DNA from: Echinometra lucunter
Taxonomy: Eukaryota; Echinodermata; Echinoidea; Camarodonta; Echinometridae
Assembly (NCBI GenBank): GCA_029962745.1
Contig: JAPZVO010000024.1
Location: 698,174-762,173 of the forward strand
Reading direction: 5' to 3'
Length of the DNA stretch: 64,000 nucleotides
The notes under the pieces are model-generated. The model was not told where the DNA came from and made no database searches. It was given only the letters and a program-made list of their open reading frames with translations. Within the stretch, counting starts at the first letter, position 1; every line of letters starts with the position of its first letter. The position numbers and the translations under genes were made by a program. Positions 21,363 to 30,145 of this stretch are shown one piece after another.

Positions 21363-24010
21363 TTTAGTTTCAGAGTTCTTCACATCAGCACACAAATGTC
21401 CTAGATACAAAAGGCATTGTCTCATAAATCAAAGAAAGATGATATTTATTTCTTCAAAATCTATCCAGAAGAAAGGTTAGCATTAACTCCAAAACCTTAA
21501 ACAATAGTCCGAGTGTCACAACTGGATTTTAATTAGAAGAGCTTTAACTCATAGCAGTACAGAACTTTCCTGAGGTCTAAATTAATCATCTTTAGTCCTC
21601 AAATTGGCAACAACAATTACTTTTTTTTTCTACAAAGTTTGAAAAAAATAAATATGTATGTAACATGAACCATAATGAATTATAATTGTAATATTTAATC
21701 GGAAAGTGCCAATTTGAACACGGAAATAGTGATTATATATTATTCACAGCATTGCCAATTTAATGAGTTTAATGATTAGTTACAATTAAACTGCTCTACT
21801 TCAAGAATGCCACACCATACGCCGTTGGGAATGGACTCGAATTTTTCAGTGAATTTTGTATAATATGTACTGCCCAGCATTCTGGACCCACAGATACTGC
21901 AAAAGTGTCTCCTGAAGGAGACACTGTACCTCTATGGGTTAAAATGCATCATATTTGCTAAAAGCCTTTCACATAATTACACAATATAATTAGGGGATTT
22001 TTTTGCTAATGTGACAAAGTCAAAAGGGTCGGGTCAAGTCTTGAGAAGCTAGGATTTCGGCAAGTGAAGTGAATTGATGCATTGGTTGCTGGAGTGATTG
22101 CCCTTGCATGTATCACTCATCTGACTTGCCCTGTTTGCTGCTTGTCAAAAATAACTTACATAGCAGCCACTTGAGTGTTACACCAGCCAGCTTCTTGCCA
22201 GCGACTGTCCCATAACCCTTGGCATACTGACTGCCCAGTAACCAGGGTGGCCTTGCCTTCTTGGGAGGACCACCAGGTGTCTTTTCCATGGGGTAGAACA
22301 GACGAAAGAACACTCTGGGAGTAAAACAAAAAGCATAAGAAAGTTACTTGCAATCAACTGTAACAAAAGAAAAAAAGAAAGAAGGTATCAACTGAATGTG
22401 CTATGCTGAAAGAGCATCTTGGGATGGTTATAGTGGTCTCAGTTGGGTGCACAAACATACAATCTGGAGACGATTGCTCTGGTTTCATACATCCAACATG
22501 TACTTTATTAACTTGTTATGCACTATGCGGAAAAAAACTGGTTACTACGTACGGAACTAACTTGTGGTGAATGACAATATCTCTGTGTGTTGTGATATGA
22601 TGCTACACACATTACGGAGGACTGCTGCACTTTCCACATAGTGCATGTCAAAAGCAACAATATGTGCCCATGACGAGAGATGAAGCAAACGTGCAGACAT
22701 TTTCAAGTGTTGTTAAATTTGCGATAGTTGAGTGATACGTGAAATTCGCGAAAATAAAACCACCGCAAAAATTTCAGCTCATACAGTAATGACCTTTAAA
22801 TAATCCTTCTATCAAGAGATATGGCAAGCTCAACAAGAAAACAACTAACTAGTGAAGTAGACTACAGTGTAGTTGATATACTGTACATTGTATGTGCACA
22901 TGGGGCATGAATCACAACATTTACGAAATGGAACAGCCTTACAGTATGTTATCCCTCATTTTCTTCAAAATCATCAACCATTAATCATAAGAATGCAAGG
23001 TTACAGGTTTTTAAGGTAATTTCAGAAGTACTAGCTGTATATATAATTTTCTTTTTTCAGCTGATGATTACACTGTAGTCAAAACCCTAATTTTTGATGC
23101 TGAATTTAACATCACGTAACTCGACTGTTTGTTTTTATTTCTGTTAAAATCAACATTACATACAAATATGCATACATGTATTAGATAGTAACGACGGATA
23201 GTCCATTTCAGTCGTATTAACAAAATATGGCTGTTCTTCCACGGGGTTGGATGAAAAAAAAAAAAAGTTTCATAAAAGGCTGATAATTACACAAGCATGT
23301 GGAAACTGGAATTTAATACAAACATTGTAATAAACAAAATAAAACGTAGCACTAAACACGTACATGTATGGCATGATTGTAAAATCTAATCAACATCATT
23401 GATATATTCAATGTATTTCTGTAAGGGGCGCATAACGGCACGAACCCTTGACAAAGTGATGGAGAGAGAGGGGGGGGAAAAAGGTCACTGGACTACTTAC
23501 ATGTAATGCCTGTCTGACAATACATTGTACCCATGGTTCTCCCCAGTACATAACACCCATGGTTCCTATACCATGCGTAAAGGGTTTCAGACAAGGAAGA
23601 ACCATGTGTGAAATTGCTGCACCATGCGTGGCAACAAGGGTAAAAAAATATTGGAGTATATATTCCCAACAATAATGATAAATGTCACAGATTGCTTTGC
23701 CTTTTGGCAACGTATTTTTACTTTTATGCCATTAGTAGACAACTCCTGCTTACCTAGAAGTATTTTTCATCCTTTCACTATAGCACATACTGCTGCCACA
23801 CCTAACTTTAGGTGCTATTCCGTAAAACTTCCAAAACGTCCACGCTTTGCGCGGAGTGGGATCCGTGTGTAGATTTTTTTCTAGTGAGAACCCTGATTGT
23901 ACCTACCCTGAAGTGGAAAGTCCAGCCATGATATCACCGCATCCAACCCCAAAGGGTCCCCTGCCTTCCGGTATACGACGGGGTGAACGACCTTGACTTC
24001 TACTCGCCAT
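11887..24010 (-). CDS. PAF-acetylhydrolase (PLA2G7/PAFAH2 family), complete ten-exon gene
   Basis: Predicted serine lipase of the platelet-activating-factor acetylhydrolase family, which removes the short or oxidised sn-2 acyl chain from PAF and oxidised phospholipids. Exons (minus strand): 24010-23907, 22314-22160, 21085-20920, 20149-20020, 18318-18205, 17044-16953, 15547-15368, 14254-14106, 12891-12763, 12002-11887. All have AG acceptors and GT donors, all phases agree, and they sum to 1335 nt (444 residues plus stop), close to the roughly 390-440 of human family members. Visible family blocks: GPFGVGCGD near residue 20, FSHGLGG at 111-117, GHSFGG with Ser237, FDAWMFPL with Asp260, and RGTVHQ with His318. 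There is no signal peptide and no Gly at position 2 for myristoylation, so a cytosolic, PAFAH2-like enzyme is more likely than a secreted plasma type. The tail is unusually basic. The first and last exons are the least certain. A second copy starts downstream at 804. Confidence 0.9.
11971..12365 (-). repeat. ~125-bp tandem array repeating the last exon's acceptor, with an RT-like segment
   Basis: Three units share TTCTCCTGATCAGTGAACCT or a close variant (near 11982, 12110, 12235); the first is the genuine exon 10 start. A fourth, partial unit ends near 12361. Between them lies CAGGTGTGCCACAAGGATCA, followed by TTTTAGATCCT, which on the plus strand reads GVPQGSVLDP, a reverse-transcriptase motif from a LINE. 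Units 2 and 3 keep TATGCAG acceptors and open frames in the exon 9 phase. Confidence 0.85.
12763..12891 (-). CDS. PAF-AH gene, exon 9
   Basis: Encodes residues 364-406, an acidic, Ser-rich stretch (ELQFGDDSDGPVSSSDD) leading to LIMIGTNV, resembling the EGDDENLIPGTNI region of human PLA2G7. Acceptor TTTCCCAG; donor GTGAGT at 12762. The open frame continues past the donor but loses family similarity. Confidence 0.85.
13640..13790. repeat. foldback repeat in PAF-AH intron 8
   Basis: AATGCACAGATTTAAA and TGTTAGTGGCGATGCAGG, with GGTATATTTACAAT, recur inverted as ATTGTAAATACC, GCATCGCCACTAACA and CATCTGTGCACTATTT. An imperfect hairpin of about 65-bp arms. Confidence 0.75.
14106..14254 (-). CDS. 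PAF-AH gene, exon 8 (catalytic His)
   Basis: Encodes residues 314-363. RGTVHQSQSDFSLL places the predicted catalytic His at 318, followed by LDPYVAMVTNNDAAIRFL, matching the family's C-terminal helix. Acceptor TTTTCAG, donor GTAAGT. Confidence 0.95.
14646..15312. mobile_element. MITE-like element in PAF-AH intron 7
   Basis: Imperfect inverted ends: AATGTGACCTGCTGCCTTAA at the left, and CTTCAAGCCCGCGGGTCACA at the right. About 660 bp; ends about 55 bases short of the exon 7 donor. No coding frame of note. Confidence 0.5.
15368..15547 (-). CDS. PAF-AH gene, exon 7 (catalytic Asp)
   Basis: Encodes residues 255-313, with CGVGFDAWMFPL followed by QPLFFINTEKFQW. Asp260 lies 23 residues after the nucleophile, the same spacing as in human PLA2G7. 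A MITE-like element fills most of the next intron, starting about 60 bases past the donor. Confidence 0.95.
15965..16383. mobile_element. piggyBac-type MITE, family B copy 1
   Basis: TTAA at 15965-15968 and 16380-16383; termini CCTATAGCAGTACAGAG / CACTGTACCTCTATGGG. In intron 6 of the PAF-AH gene. Confidence 0.75.
16953..17044 (-). CDS. PAF-AH gene, exon 6 (nucleophile elbow)
   Basis: Encodes GRLDLSDVAVCGHSFGGATA and onward, residues 224-253. GHSFGG is the GxSxG lipase motif; Ser237 is the predicted nucleophile. Acceptor TTTCAG, donor GTAAGA. Confidence 0.95.
17356..18256 (-). repeat. 58-bp minisatellite repeating the exon 5 end and donor site
   Basis: About sixteen tandem units, one shortened by an internal deletion. 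On the coding strand each unit has 39 bases copied from the exon 5 tail (AATGATCTTGATCC to GTCTTTCAG), the donor GTGAGC, and a 13-base link ending ATCTCAG. The 39-base part still reads NDLDPDMDLAVFQ in frame, against NDLDPEMDLTVFQ in the true exon. Reading through a donor meets TAG at once (CAG GTG AGC TAG). Confidence 0.95.
18205..18318 (-). CDS. PAF-AH gene, exon 5
   Basis: Exactly 38 codons, phase 0 at both ends (VNQRKDECIAVLDYL to DLTVFQ). Acceptor CCTCTAG, donor GTGAGC. Matches the helical segment just before the nucleophile elbow. The last 39 bases plus the donor are the seed of the 58-bp array in the following intron. Confidence 0.9.
18725..19148. mobile_element. piggyBac-type MITE, family A copy 3, inverted and diverged
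   Basis: Begins TTAACCCATTAATGAAAGG and runs through the family A sequence in reverse order to CTTTGTCATGGAAGGGG; the right TTAA has decayed. Lies in intron 4 of the PAF-AH gene. Confidence 0.7.
19660..19935. repeat. GA-rich tract in PAF-AH intron 4
   Basis: GAGAGAG-type purine sequence of about 270 bases; the long Ser/Leu open frames opposite are artefacts. Just left, 19360-19520, GTGGGTACCCA words occur in direct and inverted order. Confidence 0.85.
20020..20149 (-). CDS. PAF-AH gene, exon 4
   Basis: Encodes residues 142-185, starting RDQSACASF and ending LRTRQ. The HRDxSA transition across the exon 3/4 junction is a family hallmark. It contains a short Asn-rich insert (INNNNSNGAAN) at the position of the variable loop in human PLA2G7. 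The donor is GTTCGT, a weaker but legal GT site. Confidence 0.9.
20408..20920 (-). repeat. 85-bp minisatellite repeating the exon 3 end and donor site
   Basis: The plus-strand phrase CTCACCTGTGCTCTAAA begins at 20490, 20575, 20660, 20745, 20830 and 20915, an exact 85-base period; the 20915 copy is the genuine exon 3 boundary. A partial unit extends left to about 20408. Each unit contains 29 bases of exon tail (ending GAGCACAG) plus GTGAGT and 50 bases of intron. In the exon's phase, reading through any donor gives AGG TGA, an immediate stop. Confidence 0.95.
20920..21085 (-). CDS. PAF-AH gene, exon 3 (oxyanion region)
   Basis: Encodes residues 87-141, with YPVVIFSHGLGGCRTTY followed by DIASHGCIVAALEH. 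The FSHGLG block supplies the oxyanion-hole region in this family. Donor GTGAGT starts at 20919. The last 29 bases and this donor are repeated five more times in the adjoining intron as an 85-bp tandem array. Confidence 0.93.
21110..21360. repeat. GAT/ATA trinucleotide microsatellites in PAF-AH intron 2
   Basis: Two runs of GATGAT/GATAAT type on either side of a short unique segment. They sit within 30 bases of the exon 3 acceptor. Confidence 0.9.
21544..21942. mobile_element. piggyBac-type MITE, family B copy 2
   Basis: TTAA at 21544-21547 and 21939-21942, termini CTCATAGCAGTACAGAA / CACTGTACCTCTATGGG. Same body as the copy at 15965. In intron 2 of the PAF-AH gene. Confidence 0.75.
22160..22314 (-). 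CDS. PAF-AH gene, exon 2
   Basis: Acceptor CCCAG ends at 22315 and donor GTAAGT begins at 22159. Encodes residues 35-86, including FFRLFYPMEKT, the aligned equivalent of the LRLYYPSQD stretch in vertebrate enzymes. It is 155 nt with entry phase 2 and exit phase 1, the same length and phases as exon 2 of the paralogue. Confidence 0.9.
22320..23900. other. PAF-AH intron 1, no further feature
   Basis: About 1.6 kb of AT-rich intron. CCATGCGT/CCATGGTT words repeat near 23530-23630. No alternative first exon recognised. Confidence 0.5.
23907..24010 (-). CDS. PAF-AH gene, exon 1 (start codon exon)
   Basis: The ATG at 24010-24008 is followed by 34 codons plus GG, with donor GTAGGT at 23906. An in-frame TGA lies six codons upstream. 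The reading MASRSQGRSP continues to GRGPFGVGCGDIM, the conserved N-terminal block of the family, and matches exon 1 of the paralogue at 689-804. A longer open frame crosses the same bases in another phase but encodes nothing family-like. Confidence 0.85.
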
Positions 24011-24099
24011 CGTCTTATGGTTTGGTCAACTGAAGGATGAGGGAAATAAAAAAGCAATGGATCTACAATGTAGCTTACAGTTCTACTGGGTTCAACCTT

Positions 24100-24310
24100 A
24101 AAGGGAAAGTCCACCCCAGAAGTTTCACTGTTTCAATAAAAGGAGTTAAATTTGAACATCAATTTAAAAAAATAAATGAGCAAAATCGGTCCAAGAATAA
24201 GAAAATTATACTCATTTACATTTGCTAGTAAGTTACTCTCGGCTCTGTAAATTGGCAACACTGATGACATCATATGCAAGCAGCTCTCCATTCACTTAGT
24301 AGGGCCTATA
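24100..24310. mobile_element. half of a palindromic MITE upstream of the PAF-AH gene
   Basis: CCTTAAAGGGAAAGTCCACC, then AAATCGGTCCAAGAATAAG, then TTGGCAACACTGATGACATC and TCTCCATTCACTTAG. The same order appears in each arm of the 38955-39541 element. Lies within 100 bases of the PAF-AH start codon, so it may occupy its 5' UTR or promoter. Confidence 0.55.
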
Positions 24311-24316
24311 CCCAGT

Positions 24317-24537
24317 TGTTGGGTGTCCGGACAGGTTGTGTATCCGGACAGTCGATTTTAAACAGCCAACTGAAAAAGTTCACAAGCAAATCTCTAAAAA
24401 CGTTTTAGCACAAAATGTTAAACAATATTATAGAGGACAAATATTGATGATGATAAGCACAAATCAATGCATAGTTTTTTGTTTAATCCAAAGACAAAAA
24501 GAAGGCTTCATTTTTGTTACGTGTCTGGACACCCAAC
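24317..24537. mobile_element. MITE with TTGGGTGTCCGGACA ends
   Basis: GTTGGGTGTCCGGACAGG at the left and GTGTCTGGACACCCAAC at the right are near-perfect inverted repeats bracketing about 220 bp. Confidence 0.6.
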
Positions 24538-24853
24538 CCCCCATCCTAAATGAAATTTCACATTTTCTTAATTTTCATAGAAGTTACACATTTTCTCACC
24601 ACATAGTCAAAGTAGGCCTACAGGTATGTTAACGTTATGTAAAAAGCAATTCTTCTGAACATACATGTACATTGTCTATAGCCTAGGGTTAGAAAAATAA
24701 AGGAGGAGTGCCGACCCTACCAGAATACGAGGCTAATGACGACTGTAAAATAGAGACAGAACACTTCGGTCAACTTACAAGCATGACAAGGCTGGTGGTG
24801 TCATTGGCACATGCCCATGGGAAAGTGATTTTCCAAGGGTTGTTTTAATTTCT

Positions 24854-25353
24854 NNNNNNNNNNNNNNNNNNNNNNNNNNNNNNNNNNNNNNNNNNNNNNN
24901 NNNNNNNNNNNNNNNNNNNNNNNNNNNNNNNNNNNNNNNNNNNNNNNNNNNNNNNNNNNNNNNNNNNNNNNNNNNNNNNNNNNNNNNNNNNNNNNNNNNN
25001 NNNNNNNNNNNNNNNNNNNNNNNNNNNNNNNNNNNNNNNNNNNNNNNNNNNNNNNNNNNNNNNNNNNNNNNNNNNNNNNNNNNNNNNNNNNNNNNNNNNN
25101 NNNNNNNNNNNNNNNNNNNNNNNNNNNNNNNNNNNNNNNNNNNNNNNNNNNNNNNNNNNNNNNNNNNNNNNNNNNNNNNNNNNNNNNNNNNNNNNNNNNN
25201 NNNNNNNNNNNNNNNNNNNNNNNNNNNNNNNNNNNNNNNNNNNNNNNNNNNNNNNNNNNNNNNNNNNNNNNNNNNNNNNNNNNNNNNNNNNNNNNNNNNN
25301 NNNNNNNNNNNNNNNNNNNNNNNNNNNNNNNNNNNNNNNNNNNNNNNNNNNNN
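24854..25353. other. assembly gap (500 N)
   Basis: Exactly 500 undetermined bases, a round number typical of a gap of unknown true size. Anything upstream of the PAF-AH gene's start region could be lost here. Confidence 1.
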
Positions 25354-26960
25354 AAGCATAATATTATGTTGCTTCGCAGGCGTCCTGGCTTTATGTTTAC
25401 CCTTTATGATTTGTTTTTCACAAAATTGTATCTATATTTATCCATTGATTTTAATTTTTGTCAAATCTTGAATAGAATTGAAAATGAACTAAAGTGGGAA
25501 GGGAGAAAGAGTTATTATGGTATTATGGGTTGTATCTGATGGAGGAGATTCAATACAAGTAATAGTAGGCAGTGGGCCGCAACAGTTGAATCATTTGTAT
25601 GTGGTAGTGGAGAAGAGTAAGATATGTTTGTAATATTTTGGCATATCCATGGTTTGACTTTTGAAGGACGTATTTTCAATGTACCTTTGTCATTAGCGTT
25701 CATATGTATTATTGCACTATAGGCGCGTGCCGGGTATCGAACCAGCGTCTCCAGTCAAGCGCCTTAAACCAATGGACCACGGGACCTCCACTTACCCACG
25801 GCACCTCCACAGTATCATGTTAGTGTCCGATACATGTATAACTCAAATTTAGGGTCAATTGAGCTATTCAGATATTATGTGACTAATTTTCGTAATTGCG
25901 GGAGGTTATATGTACCAGGAAACAAGAATTCTTGTGACCACGCCACCAGAGCCCTTTGTATGTGAATGTTAGTTTGTTGTTGTTTATCGTCCCTTTTCGG
26001 CCTGCTTCTGTTTTGTGTTACGATATCATATTAAATGGTAGAGCAAACCTCGAAATTATTGTGATTGGTGTCCGTTCATTCAACGGCGATCGCTTTTTTC
26101 ATCCTCTTTATCCTACTTCTCCTCCTCCTCCTCCTCTTCCACCTCACCCCTTACATAGCGCCAAATCCACTCCGTGGCGTGCTCAAGGCGCATATAGAAA
26201 TAATTAAGAATTGAACAGAATTGTTTTAAGATGCCTTATCCGCTTTATCATCACCATATAATTTTCATCACTTTCGCGAACATCATCACCATCAACATCG
26301 TTGTCATAATCATTACGTAACCGATGTATTTCAAATTTTCTTGACATACGATGGCTGCATTATTTTATTGGAATAATTCAATACTGGTGAAATTACATAA
26401 TGCGGATAAAAATATACATTTCAATGAACTGCATTTTCATTTTTCCTTTGAAGGAAAAACAAATTTTCAAGGAAATTCCAATAGGGAATTACAGCAAGAA
26501 ATCGCATTTTCTGGTATTCATGTAAAATACATCCGCCTTTTATATCATAAGGCAATAATTTATATAGACACTGAATTTTCAGACATGGAGACTTGTTTTC
26601 AACATTTTCTATATTCATTTGAAATATCATGTCATGTGCTTCCTATACAGGCATATACAGTAAGCAGTGTTTTCTGGCTGTTTCTTCTGGCTTAGTCTTA
26701 GGGCCGAAAGCGTTGAACCATATAGGACACTGTCGGTGGTGACACCGGACTGCGACAGCGACGAAAGGTATGTTTGACATACCGTGCTAAAGTGACATCG
26801 AACACTGCAAAAAATGAACAGTGAACCATCGTGGTGAGCCACTGAAGCATGGCTTTCAAAAGTTTGATAAAAGTGCATGCACTACGCAATTGAAATGACG
26901 TTTGCTATATGTCATTGCTTCAGTTCTCTCTTCTCTAACAATCATTGTTATATGTGTTGT
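25354..26960. other. no gene supported
   Basis: After the gap: AT-rich sequence with the SINE head and short CTC repeats (26120). The 114-codon frame at 26351-26695 is AT-rich and unrecognised. Confidence 0.45.
25722..25792 (-). mobile_element. tRNA-derived SINE head or tRNA pseudogene
   Basis: On the minus strand: GTCCCGTGGTCCATTGG (A-box-like), CTTGACTGGAGACG, and GGTTCGATACC (B box). The acceptor arms do not pair well, so it is not a functional tRNA. Confidence 0.5.
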
Positions 26961-26963
26961 AGG

Positions 26964-27041
26964 AAACGTTTTCTTTCCATCCGTTGGGTGACGAATGCCG
27001 AAGGTTCCATCCTTTAATAGTCAAGACATCCTTAGACAAGG
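26964..27041 (+). CDS. candidate internal exon, unknown gene
   Basis: TTGTAG acceptor, 26 codons (ETFSFHPLGDECRRFHPL then IVKTSLDK), and a GTATGC donor. Phase 0 at both ends. I do not recognise the peptide. It could be an early exon of the plus-strand VPS9 gene, but the next supported exon (33950) needs entry phase 1, so at least one exon would be missing between them. Confidence 0.4.
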
Positions 27042-27788
27042 TATGCAATCTATGCCAAGGCAATAGTTTCAATAGCTTTCTATTTCAATCAGCATGTTCA
27101 TGATAAAATTTCCGAGGTCTGGTTTTCTGTCTAAAGAATATCCTTCGGATGATGCATGCTCAAGCTGTCCTTGGGTGGGAATTTCCCTAAATCTGATAGG
27201 GTAATCGCTGAAATGGCAATTTACCTGGTCAATCGTCGTGAAGCGATCATTCCGCTCTGTAATACAACATGACCACGAAACTGATCAATCATGTGATAAG
27301 GGACAAATTGCTCTTTTGCCATGTTAATCCCAATAGGAAATAATAAATCTGCTTGGCTTGCATAAAGTTTGTTTTAATTCCAGGAAATCGATCCAAGATT
27401 GATTTGGAAACAACAACAAGCAAACATATCCAAAAATTAGTAGGATATGTACTACATGGCCATGTTAGGAGATACTCTTGAAATTCAAAGCCAATCGTTA
27501 CGATCGAGTAAGGGGCAGAGTATGGGAGGGACCGCTATCAAATTCCTATCAGGTTGCTTTCATCCTTAACCCTTTTTATTTTTAACTCTAATATTCATTC
27601 CGATTCTTTGTGATTGGGTTCGAGGGGGCTGCATGTCAACGTATCAGTATCTATACCACTGACAAGATATTGCAATTTAAAGCCACAATAACAGCAAAAG
27701 TATGAATTTTATTCAATATTGTATCAAGATTTTACAAATTTTACCATTATTACAGCCTACCACGAGTCCGATAATAGAACATTTATTT

Positions 27789-27922
27789 TGATCTTACACC
27801 TTCTCACAGAGTTCTAGGCTGATCAAAAGTGCAATACCAGTCATGTAAGTTCATGGCTCCAAGCACCAATACCAAACAGTTCTCCGACTCGTATGAGTTA
27901 GGTTGTCCAGGAGCCCACCAAG
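27789..27922 (-). pseudogene. C-type lectin domain, terminal exon with frameshift
   Basis: Acceptor TTTCTATAG at 27923. The exon then reads WWAPGQPNSYESENC, LVLVLGAMNLHDWYC and TFDQPRTL before TGA at 27806-27804. WxxGQPN...ENC...W...C is the end of a C-type lectin carbohydrate-recognition domain; QPN stands where EPN/QPD sugar-specificity motifs sit. One base out of phase, the same stretch reads LCEKV and TAA (27796-27794), the expected ending, so a single-base frameshift interrupts it. AATAAA follows immediately (27787-27782). No upstream lectin exons are visible; a LINE remnant begins at 28060. Decay or a sequencing error are both possible. Confidence 0.6.
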
Positions 27923-28059
27923 CTATAGAAACAAACAAACAAACAAACAAACAAACCCCGAAATAGATAACAATCAGGGCACAGTAACACAAAGCTTAGC
28001 GACTGATCGTAGGATAAATTTTTGCGATTGATTGCACATAGTGGTTAATCGTTCATTTC

Positions 28060-28700
28060 ACCACTATATGGGGGGCAGAAATGAAAGCTCTATATTTTTC
28101 TCTCCTACGTACCCTCAAGAAGAAATTAAGAGTGCAGGATTTGATGAAATTGATAACAACCTTCTACAGAAAACTATGAATTATATAGTTGATCCTCTCG
28201 TACATATATTCAATTTATCATTACTATCTGGACATATTCCAGAATCAATGAAAATTTCGAAGATAATCCCAAGTTTCAAAAAAGGTGACAATGCACTAAC
28301 AAGTAATCATAGACCCATCTGACTGCTTACAACCTTGTCAAATATCCTTGAGAATTGGTCCGCACACGAATAATAAAATTCTGTACTCAATTTGGCTTCC
28401 GGGAAAGGAGTAACACTACCCATGCAATACTTTTTTTTTAGTTCAAACAGTTGGCAAAGCTACTGATCAGTCTTCTAATACGGTTGGTTTGTTTATAGAT
28501 TTTTCTAAAGCATTTTATACTGTTCATCATGACATCCTACTTTAAAAACTTTCTCACTATGGAATTCCGGGAAAACCGTTGACGTGGTTCAAAAATTATC
28601 TTAAAGGGGGCTCCCAGTTTGTTTCACTGAATGATCATTTCTCTGAACCTGAACCTGTCCTTTGTTGAATTCCTGGGCGACCTCGGCCTGCCGTTCATTG
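28060..28700 (+). mobile_element. decayed LINE reverse-transcriptase fragment
   Basis: Open pieces read SGHIPESMKISKIIPSFKKG, NHRPI, and later a short motif like FIDFSKAF in a broken frame (near 28495), the order seen in non-LTR RT domains. Several stops and frame changes; no flanking ends identified. Confidence 0.75.
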
Positions 28701-29600
28701 GATGTGATTGGATGGGGTTGGATGTGATGACGAGACAGAGGAGCGGAGGTTTGACTGCCTGGATGGAAGTCGATTACAAAGCCGTAAGTTCAGTATTAGT
28801 GGCGGGGTTATTTATATGGACACAACACGGCCCGTGCCCGTTAGTCCCCCCTCCCTTTTTAAAACTCCAAGTGGCATGACCATTAGTCAGGGGCGGCGCT
28901 ACAAGGGGGCAGGGGGCGACCGCCCCCTTTGATAAAAAAGAAGATAGAAGTGGCCTTGCAACTATATAATACCTCTATATTTCAATAAAAACGTAAATAA
29001 ATTACCTATGTGTCATCTTGCCCCTCCCCATCATAATACCCTGGCGTCGCCCCTGCTATTAGTACGCATCTCGAAGAAGAATATATCCCCCCTTTTCTTT
29101 TTCTTTCTTTTTTTTTTTTTTGCTTATGAAGATGCTTGAAACTTTTTGTTTCCATTGTTGTTGCTGTAATCGTTTATTAGAGAATGTTTGCGTAAAAATA
29201 GTCTTTTCTTTTACTAAACAATGGTTTTGCTACTGTTCAGTATGAAGAATTCATAATGGCCTGTTTATTTACTTCCATATTGTTTCCATTTAGTTGCTCG
29301 TATGAATTGTCTCCTTGAATGTTCCCTTATTTCATACCTTGGCGGGCTTTTGGTCAATCCGATTGGCATTAGCGTAGACAGGTCCTCTAACGGGGGGTGG
29401 TGGGTGGGGGAGGGTGTGGTCTTTATGCATATTTATACACAGACGTATATACATTCACTTTAAAGTTTCAAGCATCTTCATAAGCCAAAAAAAAAAAAAG
29501 AAAAAGAAAAGGGGGGATATATTCTTCTCGTCATCACATCCAACCCCATCCAATCACATCCAATGAACGGCAGGCCGAGGACGCCCAGGAATTCAACAGC
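28665..29600. repeat. foldback repeat interrupted by a hAT MITE
   Basis: GTTGAATTCCTGGGCGACCT through CATTGGATGTGATTGGATGG (28667-28735) returns inverted at 29528-29598. GAAGAATATATCCCCCCTTT and GCTTATGAAGATGCTTGAAA (29074-29140) return inverted at 29463-29530. The left arm is split by about 340 bases that include the hAT copy at 28888. Confidence 0.85.
28888..29055. mobile_element. hAT-type MITE (copy 2)
   Basis: CAGGGGCGGCGCTACAAGG to TACCCTGGCGTCGCCCCTG, flanked by CCATTAGT (28880) and CTATTAGT (29056), 7 of 8 matching. Inserted into one arm of a larger foldback. Confidence 0.85.
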
Positions 29601-29778
29601 GAAATCGAACTCGGCCTGCGAGTTCGGTATGAAGGGGATAGCGTCGAGCTCCGTGCAGAGCTGCAGGGTCTACGAGTAAGGCACAGGGTCGGCCTAAGCC
29701 AGGCGATAGCAGCTTTCCGATCTCCGAAGCCAACCTGGAGGACATGTTCGAGCTGGAAATGGTTTTGGAGAGATAGAA
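29572..29778 (+). pseudogene. GC-rich coding-like fragment, unrecognised, frameshifted
   Basis: One frame reads AEDAQEFNSEIELGLRVRY then EGDSVELRAELQGLRVRH. A second frame continues SSFPISEANLEDMFELEMVL and reaches TAG. Both have coding-like composition unlike their AT-rich surroundings, but they are out of phase. The beginning is also present inverted at 28667. I cannot name the family; it may be part of the element forming the foldback. Confidence 0.35.
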
Positions 29779-30145
29779 GGTAATCGCATCAGGGGCGTTG
29801 CTAGAGGAAAGGGGTGGGGTAGTGTAGGATGGGGTTGATAACCCCTTTCAACAATTCTGCAAAACATGACCCTTTAATTTTGCTTGTAGGAAGTTCATCC
29901 GCTAAAATAGAATTTCTGATCGATATTGCGGAGAAAGATCGTTGTTATACTGCGGAATAAAAGCTCGATTGGACAACCGTAGCACCAAGATTGACTCCAA
30001 CTGAAAGGAAAGGAAAGAAGTGACAGATAAATATATGATATTTCTTTTTTAATCAGTTTGTCTTTAAATAATTATCATTATAACCAACGGTGTGGGTATA
30101 GGAAAATATCTCATTTACGAGCAATAGATATATATACTTCACCAT

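Noticed and set aside
23881..24114. 77-codon minus-strand frame starting MDFPFKVEPSRTVSY over PAF-AH exon 1
   Set aside because: The overlapping frame with GPFGVGCGDIM matches the paralogue and the family and splices in phase; this one does neither.
24775..25359. 194-codon frame
   Set aside because: It is almost entirely the 500-N gap.
25722..25792. Functional tRNA gene
   Set aside because: A and B boxes are present but the acceptor and D arms do not pair properly; it is better called a SINE head.
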